Position numbers and translations under genes: made by a program
Assembly: GCA_022574065.1 (NCBI GenBank)
Contig: JACZST010000009.1
Span: 1 to 17,067 of the forward strand
Origin: Acidobacteriota bacterium
GTDB taxonomy: Bacteria > Actinomycetota > Acidimicrobiia > Spongiisociales > UBA5794
DNA: 17,067 bases
Reading direction: 5' to 3'
Notes under the pieces: generated by a model
Told to the model about the DNA's origin: nothing
Database searches by the model: none
The model's input: only the letters and a program-made list of their open reading frames with translations
Shown here: positions 1 to 5,549 of the stretch, piece after piece
Numbering within the stretch: position 1 is the first letter of the stretch
How the letters are laid out: each line of letters starts with the position of its first letter

Positions 1-150
1 CACCAGGTAGCAGCCGCCGTTCTCCTCGTGAACCTCCCTGATCAGCTCGCAGAGGAGCGCCGTCCGCACCGGGTCGAGTCCGGAGTCAGGCTCGTCGAAC
101 ATGACGATCGCGGGGTCAAGCACTAACGACCGCGCGAAGCCGGCGCGCTG
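1..150 (-). pseudogene. C-terminal part of an MceG/MlaF-type ABC transporter ATPase (partial, runs off left edge)
   Basis: On the minus strand from 150 down to 1 the frame is open and reads the part of an ABC ATPase that follows the signature motif: RAGFARSLVLDP, then the Walker B stretch IVMFDEP, then the D-loop region DSGLDPVRTALL. The RAGFAR and FDEPDSGLDPVR wording is typical of the ATPases of Mce/Mla-type lipid-import ABC systems (MceG/Mkl, MlaF), which power lipid transfer across the envelope. The fragment continues past the window edge. No start codon, Walker A or Q-loop precedes it: going upstream, the same frame meets a TGA at 193-195 and then the dehydratase gene. It is therefore either the surviving 3' part of a gene whose 5' half was replaced, or one side of an assembly joint. 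Identification as an ABC ATPase is firm; the subfamily is inferred from motif wording. Confidence 0.75.
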
Positions 151-192
151 ACTATCTCCCTCAAATCCAATAAGGAACAGACGATCTATTTC

Positions 193-948
193 TCATTCGA
201 CGTAAGGAAACTGGGAATCGCGCTGCCCGCCACTCAACGCCATCCCCTCGAGGTCAGAGTCGGCGGCGACACCGTCGGCCGGAGCATCCACGGGCGCCCC
301 CGCTTCCAGAGCCATGGCGAGCGTCGGAGAGAGGCGCGGCTCGACCCCGATCACCCTGACGCTGCCGGTGAACCAGGCGGCGATACCGGCGATGAGACCG
401 CCGCCGCCCACCGATACGAGCAAGGTGTCGAGGTCGGGAACCTGCTCGTCGAGCTCGAGGCCGATCGAACCCTGCCCGAGGATCGTCTCCCGTTGGTCGT
501 AGGCATGGACGCTGAGAGCAGACGTCTCGGCGACGAATTCGTCGCAGGCCCGCAGCGCCTCGTGGTAGCGGTCGCCGACGATCGTCAGCTCAGCCCCTTC
601 GCTGCGGATCCGGTCGACCTTGGCCTGCGGCGACACCGATGGAATGAAGATATGCGCCGGGATCCCGAGCTCGCGGGCTGCGTAAGCCACCGCCGCGCCA
701 TGATTGCCACCGGATGCGGCGGCGACACCACCAGAACCCACGTCTCGAAGCAACAGATTGGCGAAGGCGCCCCTGGGCTTGAACGATCCTGTGTGCTGCA
801 GGTGCTCGAGCTTGAGCGTGATCCGTTTGGCGGCGACGTCGAGGTCGTTTGGGTCAATGCCGATCGTGGGAGTGCGCCTGATGTGTCCTTGGATGACGCG
901 GTAACTGCTCTCGATCGCCTCCCGAGAGATCATGCCGTCGTCGGTCAT
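193..948 (-). pseudogene. PLP-dependent threonine/serine dehydratase, C-terminally truncated
   Basis: A fold-type II PLP enzyme that would deaminate threonine or serine to the 2-oxo acid (ilvA/tdcB-like, or a serine racemase relative). With ATG at 948 it has 251 residues. The Schiff-base lysine is K57 in HTGSFKPRGAF, the phosphate-binding loop is SGGNHG (79-84), and the glycine-rich SVGGGGLIAG lies at 179-188, followed by GVEP (201-204) and DGVAAD (225-230). Family members run to about 310-325 residues, so the last 60 or more residues, which carry the residue contacting the pyridine nitrogen, are missing. After about residue 231 the sequence no longer resembles the family and reads SDLEGMALSGGQRDSQ, which looks like an ABC signature. 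The start is uncertain: ATG 948 has only a weak ribosome binding site, TTG 966 has none, and ATG 933 also fits homologue N-termini. A 16-codon ORF with a good site ends just upstream. It lies directly behind the CoA-ligase gene and was probably co-transcribed with it. A product without the C-terminal lobe is probably inactive. Confidence 0.75.
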
Positions 949-952
949 CGGC

Positions 953-1003
953 TCAAGACTCGCCAACGATCGAAGCGTTGCGCAGGACCGTGATCTGTTT
1001 CAT
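953..1003 (-). other. 16-codon leader-like ORF between the CoA ligase and dehydratase genes
   Basis: ATG at 1003 overlaps the TGA of the CoA-ligase gene (ATGA, 4-bp overlap). It is preceded by GAGGGAG about 8 nt upstream, the best ribosome binding site in this corner. The frame encodes MKQITVLRNASIVGES and stops at 955-953, five bases before the dehydratase ATG at 948 and in a different frame. It may be a coupling peptide that delivers ribosomes to the dehydratase start. It may instead be the true N-terminus of a gene now frameshifted. I do not recognise the peptide. Confidence 0.35.
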
Positions 1004-2804
1004 TGATGAGACTCCCTCAGTGACCTTCTCATCACTTTGGCAGAGGCGGTCCTGGGCAGCTCATCGATGATGACCACCTCACTGACCTTGAACAGCGGGT
1101 TCAGCTGCGAGCGGATCGCCTTCTGCATTTCTTGCTTCCACCGGTCGGCGTCGGCGGCAGCCGGGTCGGCCGCGACCGCATACACCACCAGCCGGCTCGG
1201 ACCGCCGTCGGGTGGCGACACGGCGATCGCAGCAGTTTCGGCCACACCGTCGACCTCGGAGATCGCCCGCTCGATCTCGGCAGACGAGACCTTGATCCCA
1301 CTCAGGTTCATGGTGTCGTCGACCCTGCCAAGGGCCCGGTAGTACCCGTTGGGCAGCCGGCGCATGTGATCGCCGTGACGCCGGAGCGGCACGTCGATTT
1401 GCGGGACTCCCTCGTAATACACCGCGTCGTGGTCACGGTTGAGCAGGTCTTGCGACATCCCGATCGACGGTGGGACCAGAAACAGCTCCCCGGTATCGGC
1501 CTCGGCTCCTGCATCGTCGAGGATGCGGATGTCGATGCCGAGCGTCGGCGTGGTAAAGGTCGAGGCGATGGCTTCCTGGATCACCGTGCCGGTGATATAC
1601 CCCCCGCCGATCTCGGTGCCACCGCAGTATTCGACGACAGGGACGCCACCTGCTTGGGTCATCAGCCAGTCGTAGTCGTCAGGTGCCGACGCCTCTCCGG
1701 TCGACGACAACACCCTGACATTGGACCAGGGCGCGTCTTCCAGCACGCCGGTAGATCGCCACACCGAGACGATGGAGGGGACCAACCCGAGCACGGTGAC
1801 ACCGGCATCGGCGACGAATTCGACAAACCCACGCCCGGTGGGCACGTCGTCGTACAGCGCAAAAGTGGCCTCGTTATCAGCGTGGCGTAGATCAGCCACG
1901 GCCCCATCACCCATCCCAGGTTGGTTGGCCACGCAACGACGTCTGCGGCGTGGATGTCCTGGTGGTATCTCCCGTCCATGGCTGCCTTGATCGGGGTGAC
2001 GTGGGTCCACGGGATCGCCTTCGGCTCCCCGGTGGTGCCAGAGGAGAACAGGATGTTGGTATGGGCGGTCGGGTGTTGCTGTACGGTGGTGAGGGTCGCG
2101 TCGTCGCTCAGGAAGTGCCTCCACGCAATGTCTTGTCGGCGAAGATGAACGTCTGCGCCGGTCTCTACCACGACACAGCGATCGGCGCCCGCCTCCACGA
2201 CCTTGTCGTACATAGGAAACACGCGGCCGGTGCGGATCAGCTGGTCCTGGGTGATCATCAACACCGGGTCGGTGAGCCGGAGCCTGGTGCGGATCTCGTC
2301 GGCGGCGAACGAGTCGGCGATCGAGACCACGACCCCTCCAGCGGCAACCGTGCCCAGATAGGCGATGACGGATTCAATCGTCATCGGCATCGCCAACGCC
2401 ACCCGATCCCCCGGCTCGATTCCCCGGTCGGAGAGACCGTTGGCGAATCGTGCCACTTCGGCTTGTAGCTCTTGATAACTGACCCCGTTGTTCTCTCCGT
2501 CCCGGCGGTACACAACCGCGGTGCGATCGGACCCCGCGGTGAAACACGAGTCGACGATGTTCATCCGGGCTCCGCCAAGCCAGATCGGATGCTCGGCAGT
2601 ACCGTCCACGATGGTGTCCGGTGACCGGCTGAACACGATCCCGAGGCGGTCGATGACCGCTCCCCAGAACCCCATCGGGTCGAGGACCGACCAGCGGTGT
2701 AACTCGTCGTAGTGCCTGAAGCCCGCATCGGCCATCAGCGCGGTCACGTTGGCATTGGCGATCATGGCCTGGGTCGGCTGCCACGACGGGGTGAGCTCAT
2801 CCAT
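1000..2804 (-). pseudogene. Acetoacetyl-CoA synthetase-like AMP-dependent CoA ligase, interrupted by a -1 frameshift
   Basis: An acyl-adenylate-forming ligase that joins a short acid (acetoacetate or acetate type) to CoA with ATP. ATG at 2804 gives MDELTPSWQP. The N-terminal cap reads PSWQPTQAMIANANV and WSVLDPMGFW, and the P-loop ILFSSGTTGEPKAIPWTH is at 251-268. The frame is lost after codon 310, at LIYATLI. Restoring one A in the coding-strand run near 1874-1876 gives LINEATFALYDD and joins the second frame, which continues with YCGGTEIGGG (adenine-binding motif), LGRVDDTMNLSGIKVSSAEIE and the C-terminal catalytic-lysine motif PRTASAKVMRR. The repaired product is about 601 aa, close to the family's 600-660. 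All motifs on both sides are intact, so the lesion is recent or is a sequencing indel in a short A run. No Shine-Dalgarno is seen; TATTCT on this strand at 2821-2816 could be the -10 of a nearly leaderless transcript. Substrate preference is not visible. Confidence 0.85.
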
Positions 2805-2815
2805 ACGGGCCACGG

Positions 2816-2821
2816 AGAATA
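2816..2821 (-). promoter_or_regulatory. Possible -10 box for a near-leaderless CoA-ligase transcript
   Basis: Read on the minus strand this is TATTCT, 4 of 6 to the sigma70 -10 consensus. It would place transcription start only a few bases before the ATG at 2804, which fits the absence of a Shine-Dalgarno sequence there. No good -35 hexamer was found at 16-18 bp, so this is weak. Confidence 0.25.
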
Positions 2822-2879
2822 CCGGCAGCGGGGGTCGGCAAGCCGTAGAATCGTCCGAGGCGAAGATCGGAAGGTAGCC

Positions 2880-3434
2880 ATGCACCGACGTGTAGCCACC
2901 GTATTGCTCCTCGGAATGCTCACCGTCGTATTGGTCGGCGTCCTGGCGATTCCGGCGGCGGCCGAGATAACACGGGGCGACTGCCGCGGCGCGGCCACGT
3001 TCCCCGACAAGTCCACCGACAGGATCCTCGACGCCGCCCGCCCCAAGAGCGACGTTTTCGAGGCACCGCTGTCGGCCACCGTTGGCTACAGCGGCGACCT
3101 CGGCCCGAGCGCCGAACCCAGCGATGAGGAGATCTCCTTCGAGGGCGGCGTGGTGATCCGGCTTCCCCGCATGTCCTGGCAGATAGTGGGGTGGAGCGGA
3201 GCCACAAAAGAGGTCAGCGACTCCGGGTCCTACACCTACGACCTGCCGGACTTCACCCCACAAGGAACCGGCGGAATGCAAGTGACCGCCTGGCACAACC
3301 ACGGCGGGACCGTCTGCGAAGCAGTCGTCACCGTATCCATCTCCGGAAGTCCCGGCGGCGTCGCTGTCGGTGCGGCTGCCGTCACGGTTCTCGCCGGCGC
3401 CGGCACCCTGGCCGCAGGAAGGAGAAAGCCATGA
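2880..3434 (+). CDS. Secreted or membrane-anchored protein of unknown function
   Basis: 184 residues from ATG 2880, chosen because GGAAGG lies 5 nt upstream and a classic signal peptide follows immediately: MHRR, a hydrophobic core at about 7-24, and an AIPAAA-E cleavage-type site near residue 28. The mature part is polar and acidic, rich in Gly, Ser and Asp, with two cysteines (RGDC near the start, GGTVCEA near the end) that could form a disulfide. The C-terminus has a hydrophobic Ala/Gly/Val segment followed by GRRKP, which looks like a membrane anchor with a positive stop-transfer tail; there is no LPXTG motif. It is divergent from the CoA-ligase gene. A TAGAAT hexamer at 2846-2851 could be its -10. 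The next gene starts inside its stop codon, so the two are very likely translated together. I do not recognise the family. Confidence 0.75.
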   Translation: MHRRVATVLLLGMLTVVLVGVLAIPAAAEITRGDCRGAATFPDKSTDRILDAARPKSDVFEAPLSATVGYSGDLGPSAEPSDEEISFEGGVVIRLPRMSWQIVGWSGATKEVSDSGSYTYDLPDFTPQGTGGMQVTAWHNHGGTVCEAVVTVSISGSPGGVAVGAAAVTVLAGAGTLAAGRRKP

Positions 3435-3688
3435 AGGGCAGACCCATCCTCGGCGCGATCTCCGGGTTCCTCTTCGGTTTCCTGCTCGGTGTCTCTCTTT
3501 TCCTGTGGGGGGTGATCCCACTGCACAGCGACTTCCTGTGGATCCTCCCGCTGCTCGGGATCGTTCTCGGCCTAGCGATGGCCTGGTGGGCTCCGTTCGG
3601 CAGGTCGTCAGAGCAGCCGGCGCCGGTCACATCACCCACCGTCGAGTCGATGGATCCAGAGACACCCGAGCCTGGTCCCACAGACTGA
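3431..3688 (+). CDS. Small two-helix membrane protein, unknown function
   Basis: 85 residues from ATG 3431, overlapping the previous stop codon by 4 bp (ATGA) and preceded by GGAAGGAG, an excellent ribosome binding site. Two hydrophobic segments at about 7-28 and 35-55 are linked by a short LHSDF loop. A Pro/Ser/Thr/Glu-rich soluble tail of about 30 residues follows. The short MKGR N-terminus suggests both ends face the cytoplasm. Its tight coupling to the signal-peptide protein upstream suggests a joint envelope role, but that is inference. The MFS gene starts 25 bp after its stop. No family recognised. Confidence 0.75.
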   Translation: MKGRPILGAISGFLFGFLLGVSLFLWGVIPLHSDFLWILPLLGIVLGLAMAWWAPFGRSSEQPAPVTSPTVESMDPETPEPGPTD

Positions 3689-3713
3689 CCCGGATACCGG
3701 GTCGTCGGCCACC

Positions 3714-5135
3714 GTGAGAATTCAACATCCCAGCTGGTGGGGCGGTCCTGTCCACGTCGCGTACACGATCGTTGTGTTCGTCATCCTCGCCTCGCTGGAC
3801 AACGCGGCACTGGTGATGCTTCCGTCGATGGTGCTGCCGGTTTCCGACTCCCTCGGCACGTCGGGAGTCGCCATCGGCGTGCTATCGGGAGTGACCATCC
3901 TCGTTACCGCCCTCACCGCCGTCGTCTGGGGCTACGCAGGAGACGCTCGATCGCGAAAACCACTCCTTTTCTGGGGAACGATCATCTGGTCGGGGGGAAC
4001 CCTGCTGTCGGCTACGGCGGACACCATCTGGCAACTGGCGCTGTGGCAAATGGTGGTCGCCGTCGGGCTCGGGTCGATCGCCTCCATCGCATTCTCGGTC
4101 ATCTCCGATTTCATTGGACCGGCAAGACGGGGCTTTGCGATGAGCTTCTGGGGCATCTCGCAAGGGGTTGGGGGAGTGATCGGGGCACTGCTTGCCTCCC
4201 AGTTGGGTGCGGAGAACTTTCGGATCCCGCTGGTCGTGATCGCAACCGCCGGGTTCCTGTTCGCCCTCCTGTACGTTCCCACCTTCGTGGCCCCGCGCGG
4301 CTACAAGGAGCCGGCGCTGGCCACGCTCTACGAGGCCGGAGGCAACTACGAGTACCACATCGATCGCTCGCAACTCCCCTCCTTGCTGCAACGCCGAACC
4401 AACCTGTGGTTGATCCTGCAGGGCCTCACCGCTCAGATCGCCTACGGCTCGCTGATCTGGGTCCCGCTCCTCTACCAGCAAAAGGTCATCGCCGAGGGCT
4501 ACGGCCCAGCAACCGGCACCCGCGTCGGCGGCCTGTTTGCGACGCTGTTCACCGTGGGGGCCTTGTTCTCGATCCTGTTCGGGCATCTCGGTGACCGGCT
4601 CCAACGGCGGACATTGCGCGGGCGCGCCCTCCTGTCTGCCTTCGGCATCCTCGCCGCGATCCCCTTCTTCCTTGCGTTTTTCTGGATCCCGCTGCGCGGC
4701 CTCGAGGTGACCGAAGGAGCGAGCACGGTGGTCCTCATCGGCGAGGTGTTGCGCAGCCTGGTGACCAACCCCTGGGTGGGTGCCGCCTTCGCCGCTGCGA
4801 TCCTCGCTCTCGCTTTGACCTCGGCGGACTCTCCCAACTGGTTTGCGCTGATCACCGACGTCAACCTGCCGGAGCATCGCGGCACGGTCTACGGGATGGG
4901 GAACCTGATCAACGGCGTTGGCCGCTCGCTGGGTGCTGCGGCCACGGCAGCCACTGCAACAGCGATCGAGCGGGCGGTGCCTCCACCGTTCAACTGGGCG
5001 CTCGGCCTTTCCGTCTTCCAGGTGTTCTTCCTCCCCACCGGGTTCTGCTACTGGAAGGCGTCGCAAACCTGCCCCGGCGACATCGTCGAGGTCGAAGGCA
5101 TACTCGAAGAGCGCGCCAGGGAAGCGACAGTGTGA
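3714..5135 (+). CDS. MFS transporter (major facilitator superfamily), substrate unknown
   Basis: 473 residues from GTG 3714. The protein shows the pattern of a 12-helix major facilitator. The first helix starts near residue 17, and the loop 2-3 motif A appears as GYAGDARSRKPLLFWG at about 73-88. The equivalent loop in the second half reads FGHLGDRLQRR. A soluble central loop (about 198-230) contains APRGYKEPALATLYEAGGNYEYHI before helix 7. Overall this looks like the Spinster/sugar-phosphate-antiporter side of the superfamily, but substrate cannot be read from sequence. Near the C-terminus PEHRGTVYGMGNLINGVGRSLGA is the typical late-helix motif. The GTG start is chosen because it is the first start in the frame and precedes the first helix closely; the ribosome binding site is poor, so coupling to the gene 25 bp upstream is likely. 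The stop codon touches the first unit of a heptamer repeat array. Confidence 0.88.
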   Translation: MRIQHPSWWGGPVHVAYTIVVFVILASLDNAALVMLPSMVLPVSDSLGTSGVAIGVLSGVTILVTALTAVVWGYAGDARSRKPLLFWGTIIWSGGTLLSATADTIWQLALWQMVVAVGLGSIASIAFSVISDFIGPARRGFAMSFWGISQGVGGVIGALLASQLGAENFRIPLVVIATAGFLFALLYVPTFVAPRGYKEPALATLYEAGGNYEYHIDRSQLPSLLQRRTNLWLILQGLTAQIAYGSLIWVPLLYQQKVIAEGYGPATGTRVGGLFATLFTVGALFSILFGHLGDRLQRRTLRGRALLSAFGILAAIPFFLAFFWIPLRGLEVTEGASTVVLIGEVLRSLVTNPWVGAAFAAAILALALTSADSPNWFALITDVNLPEHRGTVYGMGNLINGVGRSLGAAATAATATAIERAVPPPFNWALGLSVFQVFFLPTGFCYWKASQTCPGDIVEVEGILEERAREATV

Positions 5136-5259
5136 GTCGCGGGTCACGAGTTGCAAGTCACGAGTCGCAAGTCGCAAGTTCCCAGTTCTCAGTTCCCAGC
5201 TCCCGAATCCCGAATCCGGAGGCCGGAGGCCGGTGACCGGAGGCCGGAGGCCGGCGCAA
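5134..5259 (+). repeat. Degenerate heptamer tandem array, about 18 units
   Basis: Starting in the stop codon of the MFS gene, the sequence divides cleanly into consecutive 7-mers with no break in phase. Early units are GAGTCGC, GGGTCAC, GAGTTGC, AAGTCAC, GAGTCGC and AAGTCGC. The middle has AAGTTCC, CAGTTCT, CAGTTCC and CAGCTCC, then CGAATCC twice. The end has GGAGGCC twice, GGTGACC, GGAGGCC twice and GGCGCAA. The unit drifts gradually along the array while the period stays 7. It lies wholly in noncoding DNA between the MFS gene and the nrdJ promoter. It resembles in kind the short tandemly repeated repetitive (STRR) heptamers described in cyanobacteria. Confidence 0.85.
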
Positions 5260-5353
5260 AGGCCTGGTCGCGAAAACGTTCTCGCCATCGCGAAAAACAC
5301 CGAGCGTATCTGCTTGCCCACAGCGAGCGCGTGGTCTACAAATAGTGCAGCTT

Positions 5354-5381
5354 CCCCGACCGGCGGAAACATCGGCCGGGG
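5354..5381 (+). terminator. GC-rich hairpin, possible terminator of the 2880-5135 gene group
   Basis: CCCCGACCG at 5354-5362 can pair with CGGCCGGGG at 5373-5381 with one A-C mismatch, around a 10-base loop. There is no U-tract after it, as is common for high-GC terminators, so the role is uncertain. It lies 30 bp upstream of the nrdJ -35 box and could insulate that promoter. Confidence 0.4.
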
Positions 5382-5410
5382 CAGTCGCGTCACAGGAGCG
5401 AATGAAGTAG

Positions 5411-5439
5411 TTGACGGAACACACGCGTGTAATTACACT
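5411..5439 (+). promoter_or_regulatory. Sigma70-like promoter of nrdJ
   Basis: TTGACG at 5411-5416 (5 of 6 to the -35 consensus) and TACACT at 5434-5439 (4 of 6 to the -10) are separated by exactly 17 bp. Transcription would begin near 5446, giving a 5' leader of about 104 nt. The two NrdR boxes begin right at the expected start point, so a bound repressor would block initiation or early elongation. Confidence 0.7.
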
Positions 5440-5447
5440 CGTGTAGC

Positions 5448-5463
5448 ACGCTAGATCTAGGGG
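5448..5463 (+). promoter_or_regulatory. NrdR box 1
   Basis: ACGCTAGATCTAGGGG matches the core of the NrdR consensus acaCwAtATaTwGtgt at C4, w5, A6, A8, T9, T11, w12 and G13. NrdR is the ATP/dATP-sensing zinc-ribbon repressor of ribonucleotide reductase genes and typically binds two boxes in phase. The nrdR gene is not in this window. Confidence 0.75.
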
Positions 5464-5479
5464 TTCTTTCGCTTCCCTA

Positions 5480-5495
5480 CCCCAACATCTAGTGG
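5480..5495 (+). promoter_or_regulatory. NrdR box 2
   Basis: CCCCAACATCTAGTGG matches the NrdR consensus at C4, w5, A6, A8, T9, T11, w12, G13, T14 and G15. Its centre lies exactly 32 bp, about three helical turns, from the centre of box 1. That is the spacing expected for a tandem NrdR site. Confidence 0.82.
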
Positions 5496-5549
5496 TGGTG
5501 GGTAATTGTGTGGATAACACCGGGCGAAGCCCCGGCCGAGGGAGGACCG

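Noticed and set aside
493..993. 166-codon plus-strand frame opposite the dehydratase
   Set aside because: The minus strand has clear PLP-enzyme motifs; the plus-strand translation has none.
3340..3434. Sortase sorting signal at the C-terminus of the secreted protein
   Set aside because: There is a hydrophobic segment and a basic tail but no LPXTG-like motif before it.
2805..3521. In-frame upstream extension of the CoA ligase on the minus strand
   Set aside because: It lies opposite the signal-peptide gene and the 85-aa gene and shows no family likeness. The conserved ligase N-terminus begins at ATG 2804.
5134..5259. CRISPR array
   Set aside because: Units are 7 bp with no spacers; this is a simple tandem array.
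3882..5393. 503-codon open frame on the minus strand opposite the MFS gene
   Set aside because: Its translation is Gly/Arg/Asp/Gln-rich low-complexity text with no motif. The plus-strand frame has helices and MFS motifs, so this is an antisense shadow of GC-rich coding DNA.
5446..5549. Cobalamin riboswitch in the nrdJ leader
   Set aside because: I looked for the B12-box and the GCAACTG/GCCACTG-type conserved core and found none. The leader is also shorter than such riboswitches usually are.
5508..5549. GTG 5508 as the start of nrdJ
   Set aside because: It would place the ribosome binding site GAGGGAGG inside the coding region and lacks its own; ATG 5550 has ideal spacing.
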